A stretch of DNA of 64,000 bases from Acanthosepion lycidas (lineage: Eukaryota; Mollusca; Cephalopoda; Sepiida; Sepiidae): positions 83,364,093 through 83,428,092 of the forward strand of contig OZ010581.1 in the NCBI GenBank assembly GCA_963932145.1, read 5' to 3'. Shown piece after piece: positions 36,830 through 49,109 of this stretch. Within the stretch, counting starts at the first letter, position 1, and each line of letters starts with the position of its first letter. A program made the translations under genes and the position numbers. The notes beneath the pieces were generated by a model. The model made no database searches and was not told the origin of the DNA. It worked only from the letters and a program-made list of their open reading frames with translations.

Positions 36830-37490
36830 ACAATTTTTTGCTCAATTAGAGTGGTTGGAATGTGGACTTTGAGAGTAATTTTGAATAATTGATGTAGATG
36901 TTGGATGTAACCTATCAGTAGTGTGGCATATGTTGGCAACATCTCTCATAAACCAGATTCTGGATGGCTACTTTTTATAGATACTCACCAAGATTGATGG
37001 ATTATAATGGCAACAGTAATCCATAGCAGAAAATTGGAACTAACATGACCCCAAGAATGTCACCATGGACCATTGGGAATCATTTCTTACAGCAAGACAC
37101 ATGTGGTAGATTTCCACTCTTGCCACAAGTTACAATTTCCACTTGCTTTTGATGTTTAAGGTAACATGAACAGTATGCATTGTTCCACTCATTCTGCTGT
37201 CATTCAGGCATCAGGAAGGTCATATGTTGTTCCAGCAGATAATGCTTGTCCACATGATTTTCATGCTATTCAACATATTCTGTAAGGGTTTTGACAAGTT
37301 CTCTAAATACAGACATTCACTAAACCTGTCTCCCATTTGAGATATCGGACAACACCCGATACATTCAGTTAACCAACTTACTACATTGTGTCAATAGGTG
37401 GAAGATGTTTAGAAGAATGTATTGCAGGATAGTATTCAGCATCTCTGTGATCATATATACGTGAAAGTAAAAGTTTGTATTAAACCCATT
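36830..37490 (+). pseudogene. Tc1-like DNA transposase relic
   Basis: Broken + strand frames give RYSPRLIDYNGNSNP-like text near 36990. Near 37200-37480 come CPHDFHAIQHIL, NLSPI, a VEDVxKNVLQDSIQHLCDHI stretch and VKVKVCIKP. The last block resembles the C-terminus of Tc1-like transposases, in which a short helical region with xDIQHLYD and an Ile-Ala-rich end follows the SPDL-PIEH site. The catalytic residues are not preserved. Inverted terminal repeats were not found. Confidence 0.55.
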
Positions 37491-38110
37491 GTGATAATAT
37501 AGGATCTGATTTCTGCTGATCCTTATTTTGGAACCTGTGCATATATTAATCTGTATATATGATTAACTATTGTAATCCAGCTATATTAACTGTACATTTA
37601 TTCTTGAGTAAATTGAGTTGCAATTTTATTTTCCATTATTGTATAAAAATTTGTCAGTGTTGTCAAATAGTGTAACTGAAAATGATTTGATTAATAATTT
37701 GAAGATAATATTAATCTTTTTATTCAATTTAGCATTCAGCTCTAGAAAAAAATGATACTTGTTAAGGTTCATGCATTGCATGATATTTTTATTAATTTAA
37801 ATCTGTATTTACTCTTAGCTAATTTAGATCTACTATTGCATGACTTTAACCAAAGATATTGATTCAAATTCACAGACCCCCTTTTTACTCTCAAAATTTC
37901 ATCAAATGCTCTACTTAAAATAATAGAATCAAATTTTGTACTTTTCTGTGCTTATCACAAATTTTCCTTCTTTTAATTCCCACTCTTCTTGGTTGTTTTA
38001 TTTGTCCTTTGTTTCTCTCTCCCCTCATTCTTGGCCTTAAATTCTGTAGATATCTAGAAGCAATTTGATTGATTTGCCCTCTTCTTTGGCTTTTTGCTTG
38101 GCTTGGGAAG
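37491..38110. other. Intron before exon h, nothing recognised
   Basis: AT-rich, with no identifiable element. Confidence 0.5.
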
Positions 38111-38350
38111 ATGGAGGATAATGGTGCCCTAGCGATTGACACCACAGTTTCTCAGAATGAAATCTTATCTGATGAAGTGTTTGAAGAATTTGTCCCGGAG
38201 ATCATACCTGATGATTCTTCTGAAATAAATGATAATGTGACTGTCACCTTTGATGTTGCTGCTACTATCACCACCTCTTCCACAATCTCTACTACTGCTA
38301 CTATTGACACAACAGAAGTAGAAAATGAGACTGTTGATGACCAAGAAGAC
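38111..38350 (+). CDS. PPP1R12A: MYPT exon h: Thr/acidic-rich linker, phase 0-0
   Basis: A T-rich tract ends in GGGAAG and the donor is GAC/GTGAGT. It encodes 80 codons, MEDNGALAIDTTVSQNEILS and onward, rich in Thr, Asp, Glu and Val. The reading frame is closed upstream by a stop at 38066-38068. The only AG between that stop and the exon is at 38109-38110, which fixes the acceptor. It corresponds by position to the Thr/Ser-rich variable region of vertebrate MYPT1 after the acidic tract. There is no domain. Phase 0 at both ends means it could be skipped without frameshift. Confidence 0.82.
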
Positions 38351-39303
38351 GTGAGTATATACCTTCTGCCCAAATGAAGGAACAAGTCCTGCTACATAAT
38401 TACTACCACTACTACTGCTGCTGCTGTTATTGTTGTGACTTACTAAACTGGTGGTTTTCAGGTTATTCTGCACTGGCTGCTGTGTAGACAGTATAGCATG
38501 AGATTATCAACAGGCGAAATGCTTTCATTTTGCTAACAATTACTGAATGCTTCTCATGTTGCCGTAACCCCCCCACACACACACATACAGTGCATGAACA
38601 GCTTTCTATTGCAATGGTTTTTCTCTATTTTGTTAATAACTGTTGTAAAAATATGACTTAATTTCAGATAATTATGCGTAATTTTTAAATGATAACCTTT
38701 TTTTACATGATTGAATTGTTAGAAGAAATATGAAAATATACTAAATATTATACTTTTTTTCATTCGCCTCTCAAGCACTTCATTATACTCCTCGCGTCAA
38801 ATTTTCTTTGCCAAGTGATATCCTTCCACATATCCCAAAGGAAAAGTCTTATTTGAACTCTTCTTTATCATTATTCCTTTACTCTGGTTTTTGAAAATTT
38901 TCTGCCCATTTGAACATTGTTTTATTTATTTGTTTGCTTTTTTCAAAATATCAATATGCTATATTTTCTCAGTATATAAATCATATTAAAAAAAATGTAT
39001 CAAAATTTACTATGAACCTTAATCTTCTGCATTTAAGTGATAATAATGTACTCAAAATTCAGTGCACCAATAAGTAAAAAAAAAAAAAAAAAAGATACTT
39101 ATCAAACAATTCTTTTCTCTCAAAGTGTATCTCTTATCCTTTATTTATTTTTATACTTACTAACTTTTAAAGAGTGTCAAATCTTAAATTCAAATCTTTA
39201 TAAAATTTGGTTGTGGTAATATATTTGTAGTAATCCATTTCACATTCCTCACTGACACGGCTTTGTCCTTGAACCTCACAGCTGGCTCGCTCAACCATAT
39301 TCC

Positions 39304-39485
39304 TGTATTCCTTGCCATCCATAATCCTTTTCTCCACACAAAGAAAATCTATGTGCCTTTTATCTGTGCCTCATTTAGTTATGCAGATTGTTTCATGCAC
39401 ACCTACAGGCATTTTATTAGTCCAGTTTATTAGCACAGGCGATTTTGTGCCTCTTTTGTTGAGGAAATAGGCCATATCCATTACA
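39304..39485 (-). repeat. 3' LTR of the 39-43 kb element
   Basis: 182 bp, TG...CA ends. It shares with the other LTR CACCTACAGGCATTTTATTA, TGTGCCTC and GGCTATATCCATTACA-type blocks. The antisense AATAAAATGCCTG is a likely polyadenylation signal. Confidence 0.8.
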
Positions 39486-40610
39486 TTTCCCTTCTGATCT
39501 CACATAGATAGCAGCCAAATTGACCTGTGTCTGGTGCTTCTCCAAAGTGTTGGTACAACAGGCTCACTCGCTTTTCAACAGTTTCTGGTACAACCCACTG
39601 ATCCTCTTCACCATCACCTCCACTCGAGTGATCAGATTCACTATCAGTTGAACAGTCATCCTCGTCATCTACTATTGGTAGACACATTCCATCATCACTT
39701 GATGTGGCAACCTCAACCTTCAGAGGATTGCCCACTACTTGAGGGAGATAGTGAAGGTCTCTCACGTGGCACAGTATTCCTTCTACATGGACTGCCTGGG
39801 AACTCAAGATTCCAGTCGTTGTTCCTTTTACTATATTTGCTCGTTGGATGATGTTTTTCCAGCGCAACATCTCCTCTTTTATATATTCCCTGTCTAGGTC
39901 CAGCCTCCAGTGGCACAATGTTATCTATACTTTTCACACAAACTATGTAGGAGTACAATGCATTGGCTGGATGCAGTCTCACTGTGAACACCATTCTTTG
40001 GCATAACATTGTACCATTACACCACTTACTGGACAGAACATTGTTTCCTGTCAGCAATCTGCTTTATAGTTTTCTGTGAGTGTTCAGCAGTGCTGGTTTC
40101 AGATGGCGCATATACACATCAAAATCACAGGCAGATTCTCCAATCTTCAACAAATGTACTGAAATTCCTGCTGTTGAATGCTGTGCAGTTGTCTGTCAGG
40201 ATCTCTTTGGGTGGGCCCCTTTCAAAAAAGATTGCTGTGAGACATTAGATTACAGCAGCAGAATCTTCTTGCACTAAGGTTGCCAAATGGCAAGGGTCAA
40301 ATTATGAGGGTCAAGAAATGGGTGCCTCTATAAAGGGTGATGTCCATCCCCAGTCTTTACCATACACCTGCTGTCCCTAGTTACCCACTCTGCCATTGGA
40401 TCGGTGCTGGATCAATTGATGGACATTCCAAACAGGATCTAACTGCTGATCTGATAGCCTCTTTTTTCATGGATGGGGTGATTTTTCCAATGAAGTAGGT
40501 TGTTTGTCTAGCACCAGGATGTTTACAGTGCAATCGTAATCTGGCTGAACTCCATTCCACTGTTGGTTGCAGCACATACCGTAGCACAGGTTTGGCTTCA
40601 TTTTTCATTT
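39486..40610 (-). pseudogene. Integrase region of the 39-43 kb element
   Basis: Minus strand from 40608: LRLHCKHPGARQTTYFIGKI then a CLEC motif is the HHCC zinc-binding domain. Degraded core text follows. The C-terminal block at 39918-39481 reads NIIQRANIVKGTTTGILSSQ and HVEGILCHVRDLHYLP, then an acidic tail SDDGMCLPIVDDEDDC. At least three frame changes occur. The acidic C-terminal tail runs to the polypurine tract. Confidence 0.8.
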
Positions 40611-42100
40611 CCAGCTACTTCTGTGAGATTCTGGTAATCATGTCCGCCTTGTTTTGGTTTGACCTAACAAGGGTAATGTCCACCAACAAAGCAAACTTGA
40701 CTAGTTCCAAGAAGGTTTACAGCCTTCTTCTGATCAACATTTCACCCACAGCCTTGGTATTAACCCAAGCTTTGCTGGTCTGTGTGTCCATGAGCCATTT
40801 ATACACGCATAGTAAGTCTGTTTTTAAGCCTCCCATTGTATGGCTAGGTTGACTCCACTAATAACCACATCCAATTCTGTGTGGTTAATATGTTGTGTGC
40901 CTCAACCAACACACATCTTTGACAATGAACCCACTAGATTCCATTGTAACTTCAGTCACTAAAGAACTTGCATCAACCCACATGATAGATTCTTTACCAT
41001 CCGCACACCATTTGCCTTTGCATAGATCGGCCTACTTCACTTGGGTACTGGTCTTCATTAACATTCTTTTAAGTGGGATATTGTTCATTTGCTCTTTGCT
41101 TGATAGTACCGATCACTACCCAAAACCTTCCACATACTGGAAGATGTCCAACAAGCCTGCCATGAAAAAAGAGAACACTTCAGGGATATCTAGAAGCACA
41201 TTGCCATACCTCCACCATGGGGCACTATCCCTCCAACCGAAAGCCAAGCCAAGTATCCAAGCCCCATTTATATCCAAAGGTTGCCCCTTTGATGTTCTCT
41301 ACCTGAGACAGCATTGCTTTGACAATGGGTTTCATTATCAGGCGGGGTGATTTAGTCAGTACCTTCTGCCTCTGTAAGTAACTATCTGGTACGGCCAAAG
41401 TTGTTCATTAACACACACTTGTAGTTAGGCAGATACAAGGCCCAATAGTGCTATGTTTGAACCTTGCTGTCTCTACTCTCTTAGTTTGCTGGCATTGGTG
41501 TGTACTCTATACTCATCAACGGTATTCCTGGTATGGGCTGCACCTTTGATCAGTGATGAATTGAGTGGACTGTATCATAGAAATGAACAGATAGTAAAAC
41601 ACCCTCCAATCCATTATGGCTGCACCTTTGATTTGTTTTGTTGCACAACAGCCATCAACAAAAGAAGCCCTTTCAAGCATCCAAATTTTTGTTTGTCATA
41701 GGGAATATGCCAGCCTTTCTCAACCCATTGATGCAATTGCTTTTCCTAGGATTTCCTAACTTTTGTTGACATGACGTACTCTGCAATGTGGCTTTGCAGC
41801 TTGGAGTGTGTTTTACCGTCTGCCTATTTCTATGATGCAGTCCACTCATTTCGTCACTGATCAAATTCTGCGTCAAAATTAGGTTCAATGGAGAGTGCTG
41901 GTATTGCACATGCAGAAGCTTGTTTATGGAGAAAGTGCAACTCTCTTGACTTTGAAATGGAAACCCTGCCCAGGGCCTAGTTTGTATCCACACTGATCAG
42001 TATGTGGAATCTAAGAGGGTCCTCTTGTGCTACCAAAGCCTCTATTTCTGCAGTTCTTCCATTCACACAAAGATCTGTCTACCCTGTACCACCGATACAC
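40611..42100 (-). pseudogene. Reverse transcriptase / RNase H region of the 39-43 kb element
   Basis: Heavily broken. Recognisable pieces on the minus strand include CTFSINKLLHVQYQHSPLNL (near 41930) and GRLVGHLPVCGRF (near 41140). The latter resembles the FSICGKLVGHFPV block that follows the RT palm in this lineage. A YxDD box could not be read with confidence. Confidence 0.6.
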
Positions 42101-42116
42101 ATTTCTTCACTAAAAG

Positions 42117-42304
42117 TCATCTCTTCAACCTCTTTTCCATGTCCAGCACATCTTTCTGCTGATTGGTCCGTGAACACCTAGAATCCACCAGTGCAACACC
42201 TATCTTCCTGCACACATACACCTTTACTTTTGTAGTGCCGAATTCACATTTTGCCAAGGGGACAAGACTGGCACTGTAGACTCTTCCCATTGTCCTTTTC
42301 CTGA
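42117..42304 (-). pseudogene. Retroviral-type aspartic protease region
   Basis: The minus strand reads TTKVKVYVCRKIGVALVDSR then CSRTNQQKDVLDM. The motif ALVDSxCS is the aspartic protease loop, normally DSG or DTG. Gly is replaced by Arg here. It lies directly after the zinc knuckle, as expected in gag-pol. Confidence 0.7.
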
Positions 42305-42980
42305 ACAATTATGCAACAAATGACTTGGCTCCTTACACCAGAAGCACGTGAGATTTTTTCAGGGCTTCAGAAAGTCATCTCTCCGTGTCTTGCATCAAGC
42401 AAGGCAGTCACAACCCATATGGTTTGAACCATCACACACATGACATTTTGTTGATGCACTTGCAATTCCTTCCACTGGGTCACATGTTTTTACAGCTACT
42501 GCAGCTATTTCTGTTCACAGGGAGTCATCCTTTAATATTATCACGCCAACACCCGTGTAATGTCCATTCATCAGGATGCATAAAGGAGCTACTTGATACA
42601 CTCTGGTAGACTGGCCACGGAAGCACATATTAAACCTTGTTCAGGTATACTGCCAAACAGAAGTGAGAGTTTCTGCAGCTCCACTAGAAAAACATTGACA
42701 TACTCTCTAGGGTGTAAACATCATGCCACAAATCATTCGTATGCTGCGAATGAGTCAGCAGCAAAGGGTGTATATAGAGCTTCCTTTATGCAGCCGAAGT
42801 CGTTTTTTCTTTTTTCACTCAACTACTGGTACACTGAGTATGCACCACCTGTTAGACACATCAGGACTACAGACTTTATCCTTTTCACAATGCAAAGCTA
42901 ACATATCAATTCTGCCTTCTCCATCCATTTGACAACTGATTGTTCAGGATCAGAGCCATCAAATTCCAGTATTAGTTTCA
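42305..42980 (-). pseudogene. gag with CCHC zinc knuckle
   Basis: The minus strand at 42346-42305 reads CFWCKEPSHLLHNC, an intact CX2CX4HX4C nucleic-acid-binding knuckle. The gag start is near 42970-42880: FDGSDPEQSVVKWMEKAELI and LTGGAYSVYQ, a capsid-type opening of Ty3/gypsy gag proteins. The middle of gag is broken. Confidence 0.75.
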
Positions 42981-42982
42981 AA

Positions 42983-43192
42983 TGTATTCCTCACCATCCA
43001 TCATCCTTTTCTCCCACAAAGACAAAATCTGCAGGCTTTTATGTGTGCCTCAGTCAGTTAGGTAGATTTTTTTCATGCCCACCTACAGGCATTTTATTAG
43101 TCACTAGGTAGCACTAGGTAATTTACATGACCAAATATGGCACAATTGATTGTGTGCCTCTTTCACCGGGGAGATAGGCTATATCCATTACA
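42983..43192 (-). repeat. 5' LTR of the 39-43 kb element
   Basis: 210 bp, TG...CA ends. It aligns with 39304-39485 apart from an extra segment near 43100-43140 (CTAGGTAGCACTAGGTAATT). Confidence 0.8.
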
Positions 43193-44394
43193 TTGGTTCT
43201 ACATCAAGTGGTTTAAATAGCTTTCTAATATATTCTCTATACTGTCATTTCTATGAAACCTTACAAAACATTTCTTTCTTTCTCTTTACTAAATTTGTCT
43301 CTTTTAGGATGTTTGCACCTCTCTATCATACCCAAACTCTATTTTGAACAAGTTAATTGGTTATCTATCTTACTAAAGAAAAATTGGGTAGTGTTTTCCA
43401 TAATGACCAATCTTAATTTCATATCCTTGTTATTTTTTTTTAAGTTTTCTTTATTCGCAAATTTTAAAAATTCTTATATCCTGTGTCATTCATTATTTTT
43501 TCAAGTTTATTTTAACTTTTAGTTTCTTTTTAATTTGCTTTTCTTTTTATAAATGTTGTTGGTGTGTTCTTTTCATTTACTTGCCTGCTGCAAACATTTG
43601 CTGAAGTGGAATTTATACAAAATATTTTTAAAATTATTCTAAGTTCTTGCTTGCATGCATTTCTCCCAATATTCATGCTTATTTATGTTACTTGAAACAT
43701 ATCTCTACTGTCTGCTTTTACTCTTCACACATGCATATGTCTCAAGATTCATTTCAATTTATTTTGCTTTAGTTTAATCAGAACATTTTTATCATTTTAA
43801 AATAAAATTTACTCATTAATGCTTTAATATAAAATAAAAATTAGTGTCAAAAAGCATTCTGGATGAATTGTTAAAACTAATCTTCTCTCACTCATTCACA
43901 CATATACACATGGTTGTTGATCTCAAACTGATTTTAACTCCATTTTCCTTACTACAAGTATACTTTGAAATAAAAATGCTGTTTGATTGCTTTAAAAAAT
44001 ATTGTAATATTTCCAAATGAAAATGAAACCATCTAGCTAATCTGAGCAAATTTTCTTTGTCTTTGATGCAAAATTTATGAGAGAAAGTATATTCTCATTT
44101 TAAGTATTTTCCTGGCTGCCTTTTTATTCAAATACCAAGCATTTAACAGAAATTCAGTACTGAAATTTCATTAATATAAACTTTTGAAAATTGTATTATT
44201 TATTAATATTGATTTGCAATTATCTAACCTTAAGCTTTCTTGACATTTATTTCTTTGTTTTATAAATTTAATCAACCAAACAAATTAGTCTAGTGCTACA
44301 GAGTGTTTTTCTTTACAAATTATTTGACACTCCATCATTTGAGACAAAAATGAATCAAGTCTGCCAAGCCCATAAAACAAATTCAAAATGGATT

Positions 44395-44399
<5 letters not shown>
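43193..44399. other. Intronic AT-rich sequence
   Basis: No recognisable element or gene. It ends at a (TA)n(CA)n tract. Confidence 0.5.

Positions 44400-44439
<40 letters not shown>
44400..44439. repeat. (TA)n(CA)n microsatellite
   Basis: About 16 TA units followed by ACACACACAA. Confidence 0.95.
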
Positions 44440-44523
44440 AGTATATGATTGGTGTATACGGAATAAATTCCAGTAACCAACAATTACTATTCTTAAAAGA
44501 GTGCTCAATACAGAGTAGAGTGA

Positions 44524-45579
44524 TATCAAGTGATGATGTAGATTGTAGAATAAAGGTTTTAAAAGGTTCAAATTAATTAACCACCCCTCGTAAGGGGAAA
44601 CGCTGTTACCTGAGCTGAAATGACCAATCAAAATACAAGTATACAAGAATTCAAAAAACAACAAACTTTGACAACAAAGTAAGGTTATAATAACTATTAA
44701 ATGCTTTAAAGTTTATACTAAAATAGAATTTATTCTAACTAATAAGTATTAAATTGTATGATTAAATTGTATGATAAAATTTGAGATTAAAATTAAAAAC
44801 TACTCATTTCAAAAATGTAAATTTAATCTATATTAAGTTTAAAATTTTAAAATTGAGGAAAAAAGAAAAAATACATATGTTGTTCTATTCATTTTGTTTC
44901 TATTGAAATTACGTTGGAATAAACATTAAGATTGACTGCCCTTAACTTAATGTCAATATGGATACAAGTGTATACATGGGATTATGACATCTTGTGAAAG
45001 ACAATACAAACACAATCAGATTATAATACATAAGCACACAGACATATTTAGATATATACACACACACAAAAATGACGAGACAGGAAATATTTGCACAACC
45101 TTTTACAAAAAAAAAAAAAATAGAAAAAAAAAATTTAAACCACACACATACACAATGAAATGTACATGCAATTTACTATATACAGGCACCAAAAAAGATA
45201 CGTACATATACCCACATACATTGATATAGACACTCTGATATAACACTCAAGAAATATTCAAGATTGAAGGTGTTATTAAACAAATTCTAACCACGTATTA
45301 AAATATAACTTATACGGGCCAATATACATAGATAAAATGATCTATGTAGTTTTTAATTTTAATTTCAAGTTTTATTGTACAATTTAATACTTATTAGTTA
45401 GAATAAATTCTATTTTAGTATAAACCTTACTTTAAGTTTTTTTGAATTCTCATATACTTGTATTTTGATTGGTCATTTCAGCTCAGGTAACAGTGTTTCC
45501 CCTTACGTGGGGTGGTTAATTAATTTGAACCTTTTAAAACCTTTATTCTACAGTCTACGTTCAACATCATCACTTGATA
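44524..45579. mobile_element. Foldback element with long inverted repeats (44524-44803 / 45347-45579)
   Basis: The left arm starts TATCAAGTGATGATGT and runs through AGAATAAAGGTTTTAAAAGG, ACCTGAGCTGAAATGACCAA and TTTATTCTAACTAATAAGTA to AATTAAAAACTAC. The right arm is its reverse complement with few mismatches. The left arm carries about 36 extra bases, and the right arm about 8 extra near its outer end. The spacer is about 540 bp with CA- and A-rich tracts and no coding frame. The structure fits a foldback DNA transposon or two opposed repeat copies. Flanking target duplication was not identified. Confidence 0.8.
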
Positions 45580-46861
45580 AGACACCAGAGGTGTTGAAAT
45601 AAAATGGCTATTTTTGTAGTGATTTTATAACATATTTATGTTATAATTTTTAAATAAATAATTATATATTAAAAGGACAGTTTTTTTTTGTTTTTGACAC
45701 TGTTATTACTGCATAATCAATCAGCTCCATTAGCAATCATTATATATCTGAAACTAAAAAATAAATATCAAAAACTATAATATTATATACATTTATTTAC
45801 AATAAGATGAACACCCGTCAAGTTGCATGATAAAATCTCACACCACCAAACAGATATATATGTTAGTTAATACCAATTTTATTGCAGAAATATTGACTTT
45901 CATAATAGACGTTGTCTATAAAAACTAAGTACTAATTAACAACAAAAACTATAAGAGAAATTGAGATGGTTGTGTTGTTGTTGGGGTCTTTTTTGTGCAC
46001 TCACTCTATCATTTTTACAGTGTAATTTGCTTAACCTTTCCCCAATGTTTCACCAGTTGTATTTTTGCTTTTCATACCATTTTAATACATAAAAAAGTAT
46101 TGATCTCAAATATCATTTCATTGTAACTATCTTATTCATCAGCAGTATGAGACATTCTCTCAGAAACACTGTACTCCAGTACATTTCCAATACAAATAAT
46201 CTCATGGCCATAATGCAGCTACTTGCATTAGATCATTCTCTCTAAATTTATACTTTGTTTTTGTCAACATTGCTACATTTCTCCACTGCCATGTTTATTC
46301 ACTGATAAATTGGAGGCCACTGTTCATATCCATAAGTAGGTTCCATATAGCAATATATTAAATCCAATAAAAATGCTACTCAAAAGAAAGGGTAATTTAA
46401 TTAAAAAAAAATCACCATAATGTCTTATTTTGATGATCTCTTTAAAAAAAAAAAAATAGTTGTCACTTTTTTGCACATTTGCTTGCGAATTCTTTATATA
46501 TATTATATTTGATTTCCATATGTGATTTGAATTCCCAAAACTTTTAGGTCACATTTTGTGTGCTGATTTCATAGCTGTAGCATTTTAAATGACATTACCA
46601 GATAATCAGATATTTTGGACACACATAATTATGAACAAACAGCCAAATTAATAAATGTTTCCAGTGGCTGACAAGATAAGGAATATACACATCTTTTATA
46701 ACCTTTACTTTTGCATTTTCTAAATGTATCCTTTTCTTTTTTGCACATTCAGTTTCTTAAACACTGACTTGTTCAGAGAAGTGTCTTCATCTTGGTTATT
46801 ATTGTTATAGTGCTTCACCTGTTACAATGTTAACACTTTCTAACTTTCTTCAGATGTCTGT
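45580..46861. other. Intronic sequence, nothing recognised
   Basis: AT-rich with scattered slightly GC-richer blocks. No protein or repeat family identified. Confidence 0.5.
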
Positions 46862-47163
46862 CATTAGATTGGCAGCACGGTCTCATCATTTTACAGTTGA
46901 AATGGCTAGATATAACTGTAGGTTCTATGCTAATAGTTTCTGTTCTCACACTTCTCATTTGTGGACAGTCTTTGACTTCTTTCTTTCTACTCAAGTTTGA
47001 TCTTCAAAAATTTGAATGCAGTGTCATTTGTTATCTTCTGTCTTCTTAATTCCTGTTTTTTTTTTTTATTGTTCTTTTTCCTTAATGTTTTTTTTCCTCA
47101 TATTCTTTCACATTTTGTATCTTTGGCTTTACTGCCTTGCTTAGGGTGAAGTGATTAAAAAAA
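46862..47163 (+). mobile_element. LINE 3'-UTR fragment (sense copy of 20107-20410)
   Basis: This segment is the diverged reverse complement of 20107-20410. Shared landmarks are TTACAGTTGAAATGGCTAGATATA, CACACTT.TCA.TTGTGGA, TTGTTATCTTCTGTCTTCTTAATTC and AGGGTGAA.TG, and it ends in a short A run (47157-47163). With the antisense copy this defines a LINE 3' end. Confidence 0.65.
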
Positions 47164-47264
47164 GAGGTTGTTTTCATTCCGCTATCCATTCAAGAGGAGA
47201 TTTCATATCAGTTATTTTGTTCTTCCACTTAAGTATATCAGTTTTTATAAACTTGTAGGAGCCT

Positions 47265-47295
<31 letters not shown>

Positions 47296-47494
47296 GATCA
47301 ATAGGCTTAAGACTAAAAACAGACTGACACTACAGAAAAATTCACTTGAAGTGGAAGACAAGCAACTTTTGGTTTAAGGCTCCAAGTTTCCACCACTGAA
47401 TTCTCCTGCAGGAAACATGAACTTGTGAATAAAAGTATTGACTAAGTGAATTAAATTATCTGGTAGTCATTAATTCAATCATGAGTCAGGTAGT

Positions 47495-47785
47495 GCAAAA
47501 AAAAAAAGTTATGCTCTGGTTCAATAGAAGAGAGAGGCAGTTTCACAAGGACAAATTAACTAGATAAAATTAACTCTCATGGACAGCAAAATGAGAATGC
47601 TCTACCCCATGAATTGAATAAAGGGTTCAGTTTAAAATTCTTGTAGTGTTATCAATTACTACATACATCTAAAGAATGCTGGCGAGTACAATAGCTGAAA
47701 TGTTATAGCAACCAAGATGAAGATACTAGTCCAAACAATTTTGTCTATAATAATTCCTTATTTAAAAAATTCAAATAAAGCTTTT
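47495..47785 (+). mobile_element. SINE-like interspersed repeat (family B), copy 3
   Basis: Reads GTTATGCTCTGGTTCAATAG, ACAAATTAACTAGATAAAAT, TGAATAAAGGGTTCAG, ACATCTAAAGAATGCTGG, AATAGCTGAAATGTTATAGC and AACCAAGATGAAGATACT. It ends TTTAAAAAATTCAAA. It matches the 23226 copy block by block. Confidence 0.75.
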
Positions 47786-48919
47786 AAAGTACTTTTCTCC
47801 AATCTTCTCTTTATTCTAAATGGAAGTTTTGTCATTCTTTCATGTACATTTTTAAAAATCTTAAAATAATTAAATAGATTTCTTTTTTTAATTATATGCT
47901 TACTCATTTGAAATTAAACATTAGTGGTCTTTAGATTCTGATAAGTAAGCAGTGATCAAACTTTCAATTTGAGCACGCAGTTTTAGTAATGATAAAGTTT
48001 ATAAACGCATAAATATTTAACTTTGTTATTGGATTAAATTTCAGTTTTACAGATTTTATTATATTTTACTGTTCATTCAATAGATGTGAATTTATGTATC
48101 AATGTTTTTTCATCTTTGCTTTTAGGTAATAACTTCTTACCATTAATTTAGTAGTTTGAATTTTAGTACATCATACCAACTAGAAGCGCTTAATATATGT
48201 TGATTCTTTGGTTGACCAGCTTGAAACATTGAAATTTAAATTAAGAAAGCTACCTAAATATTTGGCTTATTTTTCATCAGGAATTCAATACTAATAAAAT
48301 CTATATTGTCTAAATGTTGTGAATTTTCTGTCTTAGAACATTAGTTAACCAAACTTTTTGTATATGTAGTTTTAAATATTATAATTACATAATTTTGTTA
48401 AAATATGTTCAAAATATTTTTCCCTTTAAAAAATTAAATCAGTTTCCGTTACTTTTCATTCACTTTTTACTTTCTGTAACAAAACACAGAAAAGTTTGCT
48501 ATATTTCAAGGAGAATTAAAGAATATACACAGAAATTTTTATATATATATATATATATAGAATTCCAAAGGAATTCAACTTATATTGGTGTATAGAACAT
48601 TTGATTGTGAAGAGTAACTTAATGTTCTCTCAGATTAATCATGTGGAATATGTTTTACAAAAAGAAATCACTTTGTGATCACTACTTGGTTTTATTTTTA
48701 TATAAAAAAAATAATAAAATTTAAATTGTGAGATACTGTTAAAATTTATTTTAGCAATACAGTTATGCTATAAATGATTTATATTTTGAAACCATAAAAT
48801 AAATATATCAATTGACTGCTAGATAATTAATACTTAAAATATTGGATTGAAGCAAAAATTTGTAGCATTTTTCAATAGATCGTGTTTGAACATGTGATTT
48901 CCTTTCACACATGACTGAA

Positions 48920-48921
<2 letters not shown>
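47786..48921. other. Intronic AT-rich sequence
   Basis: No element recognised. Contains a short (TA)n tract at 48539-48560. Confidence 0.5.
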
Positions 48922-48984
<63 letters not shown>

Positions 48985-48990
48985 TATATA
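48922..48990. repeat. (TA)n(CA)n(TA)n compound microsatellite
   Basis: About 20 TA units, about 10 CA units, then TATATA. Confidence 0.95.
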
Positions 48991-49109
48991 TTCTGAAAGA
49001 TGACACTACAATTCATCTTTCTATACAATTGTCTACACTGTGAATTTTCTATCTTATGTCCAAAATTAAAATGGTGGAAAATGAGATGCATTTTCATCAT
49101 TTAATGCTC

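Larger units (their letters stand above)
39304..43192 (-). mobile_element. Antisense Ty3/gypsy-type LTR retrotransposon, degenerate
   Basis: Direct repeats 39304-39485 and 42983-43192 both run TGTATTCC...CCATTACA on the + strand, starting TG and ending CA as LTRs do. Reading on the minus strand, the order is gag, CCHC knuckle, protease, RT, integrase. A polypurine tract, AGAAGGGAAA, directly abuts the downstream LTR (39486-39500 on the + strand). All frames carry stops. This intron segment is clearly richer in GC than its surroundings. No matching target-site duplication was found. Confidence 0.85.

Noticed and set aside
38152-38473. Ser-rich open frames antisense to exon h
   Set aside because: Low-complexity shadows produced by Thr/Ser/Asp codon repeats on the sense strand.
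39534-40277. Long + strand frames (for example 39534-39851)
   Set aside because: Shadows of the antisense integrase, which has a readable HHCC domain.
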